The position numbers were made by a program, and so were the translations under genes. Positions 9,003 to 20,510 of a stretch of 64,000 nt of DNA are shown here, in pieces. Location of the stretch: the NCBI GenBank assembly GCA_022539475.1, contig VCMS01000005.1, forward strand, positions 458,143 to 522,142, written 5' to 3'. The notes beneath the pieces were generated by a model. That model was not told where the DNA came from. It worked only from the letters and a program-made list of their open reading frames with translations, and did no database searches. Source of the stretch: Gracilaria domingensis. Taxonomy: Eukaryota; Rhodophyta; Florideophyceae; Gracilariales; Gracilariaceae. Position 1 is the stretch's first letter. Each line of letters starts with the position of its first letter.

Positions 9003-11688
9003 GGGGGAATAGAGAGCAAGATGATTCGAGATAAACGAGCGACTTCAGCTGAATTCACGCAGGGCAATATGCTCGTTCGAGAAGGATCAGTCCAGTTTGT
9101 GAGAAAGTTGGAGCTGGGTAACAGAAACGTCTTAATCCAAGCGGGAATGTTGAATGACTTCAATAGATACGACCAATTGCAAAGAAGAAAGAATTCAGTT
9201 CAACTAATCATTGATATATTGCGGCAGTACATAGCGTCGTCTGCTTTATGCTTTTTACTATGCCATGAGCACATGGCTTCCCGGACAGATTCGGGCCAAC
9301 AAGAATGGTGATAACTTCTGGCGTACAAACACACACGAGTTTCTGGGCGTGCACCCTAGATGTGGCCTCCGGTCGTAGCTGAACCGTAATGATATGTCGA
9401 AAGCCGCCTTTGCTTGCTAAGATTGGCATCGCAATAGGGCCTCGAAGACTATAATGCTTGCAGCACCCATATTCGTTTCGCAAGTGTCGAAAGTGTTTTG
9501 CTGAAACAGATATCCTCTTAATCCCGCTGCCTTGTTCCGCGCGTTGCGCTTTGAAGCCAATCCTTTCCTGGATACCAAGGTTCGGGGCTGAGCTACGTTC
9601 GTAGAAAGAGTACAACAGGAACGTAATTTCAGAACTTATCGCTGAGGCCTGAAAATTCTCGTGAGCGGTGCTGATGATTTGGAACTGGCTCCTTTTGCTC
9701 TAGGATTCTTCAGATATGGCGGGACGAAAACATTACTCTTTATTTCTTGTTGCGCATGGCATGACATTGTTCTTCGTGCTTCGTGCTTGATATAGTGAGA
9801 CGTTTGTTCTTTAGAGTTATCGCATGGGCAACGAGGGAAAATCCTTCCCGAGGGGTAGATAACTGTCCCGAAGCTTGGCGATGGCAGTTCTCATCCCCGA
9901 CGGCAGGGATTATCCCGACTGGTCCCAATAACACAGATGCGAAGAATCTCGCATCGAGAGCACAACGAACGAGACCTTCATTTATAACCCTTTGGACACT
10001 ACAAAATTATGGGGCGTTATATGACTTTGTTAATTTGTGAAACGGAAACGGTCAATCAAGTTTTGTGCAATAGCCGTTGCACACGTTGACGCGAAAACGT
10101 TTTCGCATCCGTTTCCGAAGGCAGCGCGAATCGTTTCGCCTTCATGGAAACGAAAGCTGTTTATGCCCTCATTCCCTCCAAAATGTAATTATGTTCCCAA
10201 AATCTAAAATGCTTTCACGTTTTCCACCAAAAGAATTAAATTTCACAATTATTGCACAACTGAAATACAAAATTCTGTTATTTTGCTAAGAGTCAACAAC
10301 AGTTTTGTAAAGGAGCATGTAGTAAGTTACTACCAGTGTTGCACATCCTCAAAAAATTTTCTCGTCACCCCTACCGTGACCTGTTGAAGTACAAAACTTT
10401 TGCCTCTGACGACCTTCTGTATTGGTTTTCATCTACTTAAAGACTTTTATTTAACTAAGATCTAAACATGTTCAACTTTTCGTCTACTATGCTTTTTGCA
10501 GTCCACAACCAATTTAAGCGTTATTAACCAAATAGATAGTGTTAGTAGGTAGAACATTGCCGGTAGCAACTTGCTGCTTCATTAAGCTCTACAAATTTTT
10601 GCTTTCAACAATCGAACGCGTGTGTAGCTCATCTTTTCAAAACGCAATTCTTGTTCGGCAAACATCACCCACTTGGTTTACATATTCCTTCGCATTATGG
10701 TCGTTTGTCCTGCTCAAAATTATGACTGACTCTTTGAAGTACCCCTCAACTTCAATTTCAAAACCTATCTCGTCCTTATTGCATCCACGGGGCTATAATA
10801 CGCGTTTAATTTTCACGACGAATCCTAATGTGCCAAATGACAGCCCACTATACCAAAGAGGATTTTATACGACTCATCGTTGTCATTGTGGGTCAAAAAC
10901 GTGTCCGTCATCTTGTCATGACAAAAATGGTTGTCTAAGCCAAAATGCAGCAAACCAATTACCTTAGCTTCATTTTTCTAAGGTAGAGCAGCCACAGCAG
11001 TCACTTATACCGTCTCCTGACAATACGCGAATCAACAACATACCGACGAACTCGAGTCGTCACGAGTCTCCTTCTTCAGATTTCAAATCTCAAGTGGCTG
11101 CTGTGGCTCCAGTGCCTACTTTAAGGACGTCCAAAAGCTTAAGATAAGTTCGGCCAAGCTGCGTGGCAGCGCACTGTTGACGTGCTCGATCTGACGTGGT
11201 CCTGCTTTCCAATCCGGTCTATGAGGTCATCTTCACAGGAGATGTGGGAAGTCGCAGAGAATGCTCCAAGATTGTGCTTGGCACCAGTGAGCCCCTCGTG
11301 CACAGATTCGACGGTGGGGATTTGTATATGACAGAAGACTGTCGATGGTGCTATATTGCGCGCTGACTCTACAACGCGCTTTCTGTTCTCACGCCTCGTG
11401 CTGCAGAAATTGGCACCAAGCACGGGGCTCTTGTATTCTTGTCGTGGAGAAGGAAACACCATCACCACACGCATAGCTCCCCCTTCATACGTGAATCCAA
11501 GGATGTTGCAACCGGTGCGCGCATCCTCGTCGGCCGCATCTCTATTGTTTTATGACCGCCATGGCTGTGCCGTTGCTCATTGAACACGCTCCGTTTCTCC
11601 CATGACGTGCTGGAGGTTTTAGTCGATATTGTAATAGCTGCTTGGGAGATCAGCACTGAGCTCCGGCTTGCTTGAACGCCTGATATGA
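9003..11688. other. Gene-poor interval, no supported gene
   Basis: About 2.7 kb. The longest frames are 9208-9615 minus (135 codons) and 10539-10967 plus (142 codons); neither shows a family motif, and 10000-10540 is AT-rich and simple. A minus frame at 11139-11474 reads smoothly (111 codons) but is not recognised. I support no product here. Confidence 0.55.
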
Positions 11689-12544
11689 ATGCGAGGCTCG
11701 AAAGTGTACGGGGAGACTTGCAAAGTATGGCACCGCGCACCTTTTGCAATGCAAAAGGTGCGTGGTGCCAGTAACTTCTAAAGAGCATGCGATCCGCGTG
11801 GACGGTTTTGTGAGCATTCCGCGTATGGATGGAGTTCTTCTTCTTATAGATATAGTTCAGGCCCGTGGCTGTCATCTCGTTGCATCCTCTCCAGAAATTC
11901 TGACGCATTTTGAAGGCGGAATTCTTACAAACCGCCCGCTTGGAGGAACGAGAAGGCGTGGAACCACGAAAGAGGAAGACGAAATTGTGAAGAACGAACT
12001 CTTGGCAGATGAGAAAGATCGTTCAGAGCATATGATGTTGGTGGACCTCGAGAGAAATGACATAGGCAGAGTTTCAGAATACGGCACAGTAATCCCTGAG
12101 CGCCTGATGCAAGTGGAGAAGTATTCACATGTCATGCATATCAGCAGTACCGTAAAAGGAACGCTGCGAGAAGGACTGACATCGTGGGACGCTATTCGGT
12201 CAACGCTACCAGCCGGTACAATAAGCGGTGCTCCCAAGATTCGTTTGATGCAGATTATAGACGAACTAGAACCTACGAAGAGAGGGCCGTATGGTGGCGG
12301 TATCGTATATATTTCCTTTCATGATACGATGAATATTGCGCTGGCGTTGCGTACTATGGTAGTTCGCAACGAAACTCGCGTTAATGAAGATGGCAGGAAA
12401 GAGTGGCGGTACTTTTTGCAGGCGGGAGCTGGAATCGTTTATGAATCAGACCCAGAGGCGGAGTACACGGAGACTATGAACAAGGCTATGGCGCTGAGTA
12501 GAGCAACTGACTTAGCCGAGAACGCGTTTCTTGCTGACCAGTAG
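11689..12544 (+). pseudogene. Anthranilate/aminodeoxychorismate synthase component I, C-terminal half
   Basis: The main exon (11861-12544) is the C-terminal chorismate-binding region: CHLVASSPEIL, LTNRPLGGTRRRG, ELLADEKDRSEHMMLVDLERN, YSHVMHISSTVKGTL, LPAGTISGAPKIRLMQIIDE, ALALRTMVV, QAGAGIVYESDPEAEYTET. The active-site blocks that bind chorismate and Mg are present. A putative intron (11758 GTGCGT to AG at 11860) joins it to a short upstream exon ending HRAPFAMQK, which fits the N-P-x-P-F/Y block just before the VASSPE strand. Upstream of the ATG at 11689 is TGA, and the first half of the enzyme (roughly 250 residues) is not found in the window. TrpE makes anthranilate, PabB makes aminodeoxychorismate; the C-terminal half does not separate them with certainty, though TrpE is more likely. 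I infer a 5'-truncated relic or a gene with distant exons. Confidence 0.7.
11729..11769. repeat. 20-bp inverted repeat over a putative splice donor
   Basis: The arms 11729-11748 and 11750-11769 are complementary with one mismatch and a 1-nt centre. The right arm contains the GTGCGT donor proposed for the chorismate-enzyme gene. In RNA it would form a strong hairpin that buries the donor. Confidence 0.75.
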
Positions 12545-13800
12545 AAAACCAGAAGCTGAAATAGTTACTTTCATGACGCGCTCGAAGCCGGGGGCAGACA
12601 AAGATTCATCAGTGAAACCGTGAAAAGGCTACTCACATCTGAATCGGAAACAAAAGTACCCTTTGTATATCAGTATTCATGTCTCCGCATCGAAGACGTG
12701 TTTGAACTGCATGAACGACATAGAAACACTCTGTCATCGACACGGCACGAGCCAACTTACTACACCATTATAAAACATATTCTGTATCAACCCAGTGAGC
12801 CGCTTAATTTCTGCTCATTGTTTTGTGGAGTATACGTTCGGTACGGGTTTCACGAGGATTCACTTATGACCGGTCTGGATGTGGCGGAAAGATTATCTGG
12901 AAACAGAGCACTGAGGCCCTGGCGTGCAAAACAGAACCTTGCTTTCAATGATCATTCTCAACCATACGAGTTACCGTACTCCCCAACAAAAAGTTCATCT
13001 TTCTTTATTCTTTTCGCTCTGTTGATAATCAGCTCTGTTTTGTCTCGCTTGCAGCAAGGACTGGGAAAGCTTGCCTTCAGAATGTCGGATAACGTCCCTG
13101 TTGGGGTGATTGCGGTCGGTAATGGTCGCATGTATCGTTTTTGGACCGCGACGCAAACGGAGTAAAAGTGTATCAACCCTGAACTTGCTCAGACGTGACG
13201 AGCATGTTAGAAGCAACACGGAGGCCCCAGGGGAATTAGACAGAGCAAGAATAACGGTTAATAGCCCAAGAGGATTGGCTCGCATAGCAGACGCATTACG
13301 ACAAGGATACGATCTTGCTACAACAGCCGCCGCAGCGTTCACTGCCCATGAATTTGATTGTCCAACTCTCACTGATCTCAGCGTTGCACTTTGAGCGCTA
13401 TTCATCGCTGATCGACTTGATCTTGAACCCTCCGGTGCACGGAAAGGACGTGCGAAGCTGGCCGAGAGTCTACTGCGCAGCTTTGTTCGCAGTATACAAA
13501 GACCTTCTACTCTTCCAACCAATACAAGGTTGCCTGAACTTACGACGTGCATTACAAGTGTTGTGTATTCATCGTGGTGGCTCACGGGTGTATAGAGGCC
13601 ACGGAGCAAATACTGTTATATATGATGCACGGCGCAGTGGAGTCGGATTCTCGATCTCAAGCCTTTTCGCGGAAGTTACATACCAGAAGAGAAGTTCATA
13701 AAGGTCACCCTCGTAAATCAACGCAGCAACGTGAAGAAGAGGAGCGTAAATTTCGCCCTCGATAAGAATTGAGTGTGAGCTGGTGGTGGCCTCGTTTTGG
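12545..13800 (+). other. Unassigned stretch with coding-like fragments
   Basis: Plus-strand fragments 12620-13165 and 13110-13577 read like coding DNA but belong to no family I recognise. The second has Ala-rich helices (ARIADALRQGYDLATTAA) and continues in frame past a TGA near 13392 to about 13577. A strong acceptor-like site (pyrimidine run then GCTTGCAG) lies near 13055, so a spliced gene is possible. Alternatively this is the remains of a gene. Confidence 0.25.
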
Positions 13801-13838
13801 TACCAAACCTTCGTTTGCGCTCCATCGTATGAGATGGT

Positions 13839-14194
13839 TCATCCATCGCGATGTTCCGCACTTATCCCTTCCCGTAAAGGCTCCAGCTGTGCGCATTCTG
13901 ACGCTATGCGAACGTAGGGTGGATTGGATAACGTGTTCTGTATATCTTCTATGAGTTGTTGTGATTGGGGTGACGGGGAATATTTTAGTGTTTCAATATC
14001 ATCGCGCGCGGTTGATAGAACTCGGGAAGCTTGAAGAATCTTATCGACTTGATAAAGGGTCTTAATTTCTTCAAGACGGTTGTACAAGGAGTCACGAAGA
14101 GGAAACTCTGCGGCAACGATAGCTTTCGCCCCTATTGGATGTTGTTGTGAGTCATCGACGTCATCGCATCTCCGTCATCGTCGTCATAGCATCT

Positions 14195-14238
<44 letters not shown>

Positions 14239-14367
14239 TTCGAGCATGTCCTGATCAACTGCCGCCGTTCCAACTGGCGCTGGCGCCAGTTGCGTCCACT
14301 TTATTTGCAACAGTTGCGCCGCATCTCGGAACACGTGAATCACTTCACTCGTGAGCTCGGCTCGCAC
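13839..14367 (-). other. Possible coding fragments with acidic repeat, unassigned
   Basis: On the minus strand 14367-14161 encodes a helical stretch (EVIHVFRDAAQLLQIKWTQL) leading into an acidic DDG repeat. After a frame change in the microsatellite, the frame continues (IGAKAIVAAEFPLRDSLYN, then RLEEIKTLYQVDKILQASR) to about 13839. It looks like one gene whose frame was lost in the repeat. The family is not recognised. It abuts the hAT element, which may have inserted into it. Confidence 0.3.
14155..14240. repeat. CCGTCATCG-type microsatellite
   Basis: Tandem nine-base units (CCGTCATCG and variants) run for about 85 bp. On the minus strand they code Asp-Asp-Gly repeats. Confidence 0.8.
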
Positions 14368-14412
14368 ACCCGAACTTCGCTTCTACATATCAAGGATATA
14401 CAGTCTTGCCAA

Positions 14413-16788
14413 TTACTCTTCGACATCGCCGCCCCCCTCGAACAAAACACGCATTATACCAGCGTCTCGGAGTGTTTCCGGGACAGCATTTTCTCCCACA
14501 CCATCATCCCAACCAGCTATGTCATCTTCGTTGGGGGCCTCTTCAATATCTTCGTCCGTAGTGGTATGCGCACCAAAATAAGACACAAAGTCTTCAGACA
14601 GCGCTCCAATCCCAGCAGTAATAGCGGCTGAGGTGTAAGTCCGACAAACCTTCGTTGAGGAAGACCCGCCTGTAGAAGTTAGCGCGTTATTGAATGCGCA
14701 GAACATCATTTTTTCCACCTTCATAGGATGTAGGCGGTTACGCGTTGGCGTTCTGATTCTCCCCTGAATGCTAAAACTCCTTTCGACACTCGAGGAGGAC
14801 GGACTCGTGCATAGAACTCGTAGAGCAAAGTCCTTCAACGTCGAAGTACCTCCAAACTGTATCCAGTAAACTACTGGTATGTTCTTAAAGGCCATTAAAA
14901 TCGGTCGCTGTTCAGGCCGGTCCGCCTGCGATCTCCAGGAAAGCCTTGTAAAATTGAATGCCTCGAAAAGACCGTCAACTGCTCCTTCCTCACCCCCCGC
15001 GCTTGGAAGCTTTTGCGTAGGCGGAAAAATAGAGGACTTCACGTACTTTCTCATGTGCACCAAAACGTGAGATGTGTGTGGAACGCAGTTCTCATTGAGG
15101 CTCCTTATGTCCAGTAAAAATGCTACGGTAAGTAGCGATGTAAGCAGGGGTATCTTACGGGCTCCCCCAGCCCGGCGTCGGCGAAAAACGCTTAGGACTT
15201 CTTCCCAACGTTCTAATGTAAAGAATGGAGTGACAGGGAGCGCAATGAGCTGTTGCTCTAGTTCTCGCGTTGCCGGATACACCTCAGACAGTACCGAACT
15301 GTCGTCATCAAAGATACGGAGGTATTGTCTGACAAGGCGCAAGATATGATATATATCAAGGCACTTTTCAAACAAAGATTCGTCCCTCACCGTAGCTTCT
15401 AACATATCTCGTTTGTGCCCCTGTCTCCCACCATAGAGGGAAGTACGAAAGTCAGAGCAATGAACTAAACTCTGGTAGACACTTTTGTCCCTTAAAAATG
15501 AATGGAGCATACCTTCGGAGCTCGCGAAACGAGTTGGAGCCATTCGCATCGGTAAGACGGCCGTTCTCAACGGCTTGAGACGCCCATATTGATCCGTTTC
15601 TCTGATCGAAGTGGTGTAACCACTATTACGGAGGTTACAATTGTGTTGCTCTTTCAGTTGTTTGAAGCGAAAATAAAGCTTCGAGTGCCTTCTTAGGTCC
15701 GTGACAACAGCCGAAACAGAGCCCAGTATATCGGCTATCCACGGCAGTTCTCCGACATCCTGCATCAACAGGTTGGAAACATGGGCTTGATCTTGCGATG
15801 AAATAATATGATCGAACTTCTTAGATAGTTCTTCTTTGGCTTTCACACACGAGCTAGCATTATCGCTAACAACTGCGCATATGTTCTTCATATCCCCGAA
15901 CTGCGAAAATGCAGAGCTCACGACGCTCGCATACAAATCGTAATCGTAGCTGAGAGCCCCGGTATATATAAACCTTAGAAAAAATGTTTGTCGGGTTCGG
16001 TCCACTCCAGTTATCGTGAGCAAAACGTTGACTACGTTTTCCGAATTGGAGTCAGTCCAACGATCAAACGTTAGTGTCCCAAACGTCTGTCGGAGAGAGG
16101 CGGTTATATGAGATTTGACCGTAGCCAGAGATTTCTCGTAGTAAGCCTGCAACCGATTTCCGCCTATCTGTGCTGCTTTCGGGACGTCGTTGACGAATCG
16201 GTCATCTAGAAGCCTGACAATTTCGAGAAATTCGTTCTCTTGTTTGCCTCTCACCAACAAACTGAAAGGACTCATGTTGTTAATCACCATTCTCGTAACA
16301 AGTTCGTTCAATCGAGACCGCTTCTGCTCTAGTGCTTTCTTTGTTTGCACTAGAGCGGGCCGGTCTGCGCTTGTGCGCACGACAGAAGCTTGTGTCCGAA
16401 CAACAGGCCTTTTGAATGATGCGCAAGCCTCAGTCTCCGTCGATTTTCGCTTTGATGGAGTCAGTGGCACGCCAAAGCACTGTGCTGAACTTCCCATTCT
16501 CTCGTACGCCCGACGTAAGGACGGTACCTTCAGAAGGCGTTGCAAAGTTTCAGGGGTTGTAAACGGACACTGTAGGAGGTGGTGGCCTAATTGTGTCGTA
16601 TTGGGTGTAGAGGCACGCGATCTCCATCCGCACCCGTTACAAGTAGTATGGACACTTTCACCTGATGTCTGGGGATCATCAGGAGCCTGTAAGGAGAAAC
16701 ACTCCGTAGGCCACCACGCCTTCTTGCGACCAGTTCTCCGGGAGGTTGTGGATTGCGACGCTGATGTTTCGACATGGCTGGAGTTCAT
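14413..16788 (-). CDS. hAT-superfamily transposase with unbroken frame
   Basis: The ORF is about 791 residues from the ATG at 16788 (open to 16857). An N-terminal BED-type zinc finger is suggested by CNGCGWRSRAS followed by GHHLLQC. The RNase-H-like core has TFGTLTFDRWTDSNSENVV, IYTGALSYDYDLYASVV and ICAVVSDNASSCVKAKEEL, then DQAHVSNLLMQDV, the family's conserved strand-helix. The C-terminal dimerisation block is SSSSVERSFSIQGRIRTPTR followed by NRLHPMKVEKM, the hallmark of hAT enzymes. Cut-and-paste transposition with 8-bp target duplications is known for the family. No internal stop or frameshift is seen, unlike most other elements here, so this insertion is probably the youngest. Terminal inverted repeats could not be placed with confidence; the left end probably lies within tens of bases of the stop codon. 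Confidence 0.85.
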   Translation of the reverse strand: MNSSHVETSASQSTTSRRTGRKKAWWPTECFSLQAPDDPQTSGESVHTTCNGCGWRSRASTPNTTQLGHHLLQCPFTTPETLQRLLKVPSLRRAYERMGSSAQCFGVPLTPSKRKSTETEACASFKRPVVRTQASVVRTSADRPALVQTKKALEQKRSRLNELVTRMVINNMSPFSLLVRGKQENEFLEIVRLLDDRFVNDVPKAAQIGGNRLQAYYEKSLATVKSHITASLRQTFGTLTFDRWTDSNSENVVNVLLTITGVDRTRQTFFLRFIYTGALSYDYDLYASVVSSAFSQFGDMKNICAVVSDNASSCVKAKEELSKKFDHIISSQDQAHVSNLLMQDVGELPWIADILGSVSAVVTDLRRHSKLYFRFKQLKEQHNCNLRNSGYTTSIRETDQYGRLKPLRTAVLPMRMAPTRFASSEGMLHSFLRDKSVYQSLVHCSDFRTSLYGGRQGHKRDMLEATVRDESLFEKCLDIYHILRLVRQYLRIFDDDSSVLSEVYPATRELEQQLIALPVTPFFTLERWEEVLSVFRRRRAGGARKIPLLTSLLTVAFLLDIRSLNENCVPHTSHVLVHMRKYVKSSIFPPTQKLPSAGGEEGAVDGLFEAFNFTRLSWRSQADRPEQRPILMAFKNIPVVYWIQFGGTSTLKDFALRVLCTSPSSSSVERSFSIQGRIRTPTRNRLHPMKVEKMMFCAFNNALTSTGGSSSTKVCRTYTSAAITAGIGALSEDFVSYFGAHTTTDEDIEEAPNEDDIAGWDDGVGENAVPETLRDAGIMRVLFEGGGDVEE

Positions 16789-16857
16789 TTTATATTGTAA
16801 TGAACGTAGCCGGAAGGAACGGCAGCGCAGCAGCAGGAGCAAGTGCAAAAGTGTCAC

Positions 16858-18371
16858 AGCGTTTCCTGCGCAAACAGGCGCACGAGGGTCGAGGAGAGAT
16901 ATGCATTTGGCGGCCGCGATCTATTCCGTGCGACGGCATTCTTCCAGTGCCAAAATTCGTAGAACGGACCACGATAGACAGAAGTCCTGTGATAGGACTT
17001 TCTTTTCCTTCATGGAAGCCTTGATCTAGCCAGCTTCGCTCTGATAAGCTCTCTGTGCGCCACAAGGGGTTTTCTAGTGGCTGAAACCCTGCACTGCATG
17101 CTGGAACGGTTCCAGCATGCAATGTAATTTGCATTGTGGACCTTGGACTCGAATGAAGCGTAGCACGAGCGCTCCTGTCTGCAGGCCAGCTGCAAGCCCT
17201 GCAGACAGCAGCCCTCCTGCAGGTGAAAAGGGAATGGTCTGGCAAACAGCCCGACGCTTACAAGAGGTAGGCTAGAAACGTAGGGTACTCTTGTAAGGTA
17301 CACCGTACGGTTTACATACAATGCGCCGATTTTGTAATTGAAGGCCTGCGTTCAGAAGTTGCCCACAACTTGAATAGTATATCACGTGTCATCCCCTCTG
17401 TCACGTAACGCGAGGGGACGGCACGGCGTCATAAGTTTTCTCGGGGAGCCAAAAACTTATTGAAGTCGTCGAACACTGCGTAACGTATACTCTTTCTTAT
17501 CTAGAAAATATTCTTACCATTTGAATGAAAATAAAATATGCAAAATCCACTGAAAGGCTGGTTTTCGTAAACCTAGTGAGAAACTTGTGCACAAGTTTCG
17601 GATATTTAGCATTATATCAACAACTGTTATGCTTTAAGAAACAAATTGCTTTTGCATTGTTAAATATAACCACGTAATACAAAATATAATAGACCGACCA
17701 AGCAACCATTCTCAAAGAAAGTAAGATGTGTAAACGCAATGCCAAAGATTGCACGCAGTGCGATCTGAACAAAGTTGGCAGCTCTGATCTAGAATTGTAT
17801 GAGCCGGTACCGTCGTTGGACGGCGGCGTCCCAGACACAAGTACAGTTACCTTGTCCCAAATGCTATAAATAAACTATATTCCTCGTCCCTCGAAACGCC
17901 TATTTTTTGTGCTAGCTATGGAGCCATTATTGTCTGTATCACACTTCCTTTGCTAATAGTGTACGACCGTACTATCGTAATAGAAAACAGAATAATATGT
18001 ATTGTGTGAGAGAAAAGTAGGGTGTATTTATGGAAATACAAAATTCTTGCTGTGTGAAAACTGGAAGTGTTTCACTTTTGTCAAAAGATTGAAAATGTTT
18101 GACAACATTGAATGACCGCCTCATATTAATTTTCCAACTCAGTAATTTCAACTTGTAGAAAGACCCGTACGTTGGAAACAAGGAAAAATTGTGGTTTCAA
18201 ATTTTCTGTTTCCTTGTTTCCCAAAGTCATAGAACGGCCCTCAGTATACCGATATAGACTTAACATGATTGGAGAACAGGAAGAACAGGTGGCGCACAAA
18301 CTGCCACCTGTTGAGTCAGCTTATGTCCACGATAGTTAGAGATAAAGCAGAGTCGTTCCCCATTTGCTGGC
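16858..18371. other. Non-coding interval between the hAT gene and the copia LTR
   Basis: About 1.5 kb that includes the 5' side of the hAT element. Reading frames are short and without motifs. 17500-18200 is AT-rich. One perfect palindrome lies at 17096-17120. Confidence 0.6.
17096..17120. repeat. Perfect 25-bp palindrome
   Basis: The arms GCATGCTGGAAC and GTTCCAGCATGC flank a single G. It may mark a subterminal hairpin of the neighbouring hAT element, but this is unproven. Confidence 0.8.
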
Positions 18372-18671
18372 TGTCAGTACTGCAAGCCCAATCAAGAAGC
18401 TGTCGTCCTCGCTGGACGACAGCAACGACCGAGCTCAACAGTGAGCTCACAGACCTCGAGGTCTCTGAGCTCGTAGGGCATATGAACGCTCAACGCTCGC
18501 GCGCAGTCGCACGGAAGAAGAAGAGGAGAGTAGTTTTTAGTTGTTTCTTTATCGTAAAGTAAAGACACTAATCGGGCGCGAAGAGAGGCGACCCCCCAAA
18601 ACTACGTATCCCTTTTGTTCTATTTTGATTGTACAAAGTACATTTGTTTCTGCTCTGACGTTTAAACGACA
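18372..18671 (+). repeat. Copia-type 5' LTR
   Basis: 300 bp, TG...CA ends. Internal hairpins include GCTGTCGTCC...GGACGACAGC and a 28-bp near-palindrome centred on CCTCGAGG. It is preceded by target site CTGGC. No canonical TGG-starting primer site follows; the first bases, ATCCGGATTCG, resemble the complement of a tRNA T-arm, which is uncertain. Confidence 0.85.
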
Positions 18672-18736
18672 ATCCGGATTCGTAGACGTTTTGACGCAGC
18701 TCTGTATCTCAACTATTTCTTGTGACACACATTACC

Positions 18737-20266
18737 ATGTCTACGTCGACTCGCTCCCAGACTGCTGCGAATTATAATCGTCTCAAGCGCTCCGTCACCA
18801 ACGTCGAACCGACTACTGAAATTGGCCTTCAACTCAAAAGCGTTGCGAATTTCACACTGTCAATGTACCCGGTTACCGATGAAAGTGGCTCTCCGATACC
18901 ACTCACTACCGGTAGGAAAGATGATATTGGGACGACGCTGAAAGGTTTTCTTCCTTTCCCCGATAGCATCCTGGCTCCTGCGTTCTTCAATGCTCTACTT
19001 TTTCCCGTGCAGCTCATCCGCGACGTCGCCTCTCTGTATGACCTTGATGAAGTTTCCACTGGAATTGTTTCTTCCCTTCACTTGGAGTCTCGTGAAACTT
19101 GAAACCGTTCCCTCATCACCCATATATGGCTTATGCACTTTCTAGATGCATCATTTGATACCATTAAGACTGGCATAGATCTCTACCGTCGCAGCCGTAC
19201 CGTTTCACGCCTTGATGAAGCAAACCATCCAAGTCAGAACAATCCCGTCGAGGGCAACAACTTCACAGGTTTGCCTTCACCCGCCAGCCCCCGCATCGAG
19301 AATGTACCCCATCTTCCAGTTCGTAATTCTCATGAGGAAGCCTCACTTCCGGTTACCGCCGAACCTGGCCCCTCTCGTAGAGTGACGCAAGTTGAAGGCT
19401 GCCCTGTCATTCAGTCAAGTGAGACTGCTCGTAACACGTCTCACACCGAAAATACCGGTAAGACGAACTACGTGTCGCAGCACTTCAAGGAAAACCGCTT
19501 TAGTGGGGAGCTTTCTCAATCGATTGAGCTCACACTCCGCGACTACAATGTCTGCGCTCGTCAGCATCGTTTGACTGCTACTCAGAAGGCCGATTATTTT
19601 GTGAATGCGCTAGATGGCCTCGCGCGTACGTTCTTTTTCCAAAACGCACGAGATGAAATGTCTTTTGAACAAATGGCCACAATGATGATTACTGAGTATA
19701 ACAGTAACGCCCGTCAATTTCAGGTGTAGAGCATTCTGAGCACTCTCCGTAAAGAGAAGATAATGGCGGACAATGAGCTCACTACTCATTCCGAAGGTCT
19801 AACGAAATTGGTTACAATGATTGAGGAACTTTCCCCACAGTGCCCCCCGCACTTCAGGTCAGAAAACCACAAGATTGGATACGTGCGCAAGGCAGTGCTT
19901 GGCATCGACTGGTCAAGGCTTCTTATTAGCAATATTGTCATTTCGAAGTACACATTTAACGGGTTCATCACTGCGTTGAGAGAGAATCTTCAACTCGAAG
20001 AAGAGATCAAAGAAGTCACTCTCAAGACTACAACTCACGTCATTGATGAAGACACACTGTACCAGCAGTATGGTAAGAATCCGAAGTTTGTGCGAAAGTA
20101 TCCACCTCGCATCGACAACACGCCATCTGGTCGCCCCAACCGTTCGCATTCTGTGCCAAGAACCTTCGAGGAGAGTCGCCGTCGTAACGAATGTCACAAA
20201 TTTCATGCTCCATGGCATCCTGGACACAAATGCAAACCCGGCTCCATTCGCCACCACACCCGTTAG
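18737..20266 (+). pseudogene. Copia gag, broken by in-frame stops
   Basis: One frame runs from the ATG at 18737 with stops at about 19100 (TGA), 19727 (TAG) and 20264 (TAG); protein-like sequence continues across each. The middle part is a capsid-type helical region (LRDYNVCARQHRLTATQKAD, YFVNALDGLARTFFFQNARD). Near the end, NECHKFHAPWHPGHKC is a nucleocapsid zinc knuckle of the C-x2-C...GH-x-C kind whose second Cys has become Phe. The same frame goes on to 20560, after which coding shifts to the pol frame. The protein would form the retroelement particle, but this copy cannot. Confidence 0.75.
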
Positions 20267-20510
20267 CGCATCAAGGACGGAGAACCCACCCTACACTTAG
20301 TGTCAGATCTCCTCTTGACAATGGAGGGAGAAAACGTTGAACAGCCTGAGGACGTATCAGCTTTAAGTGATATTGATGGTGCCAACGCAGAAGAAATTCG
20401 GCTATTCGACGAGCTTACCAACGATACAACCCATCCAAACTCTTCAGAAATCGAAGCCGTTGACAAAGAATGGTTTACCAACCATCTATCTGTTTCCATG
20501 AGCAATACAG

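Noticed and set aside
10539-10967. 142-codon ORF as a gene
   Set aside because: AT-rich surroundings, no motifs, and biased composition; no support beyond length.
14380-17360. Terminal inverted repeats and 8-bp duplication of the hAT element
   Set aside because: CAGTCTTGCC near 14402 looked like an end, but I found no matching inverted partner on the right side.
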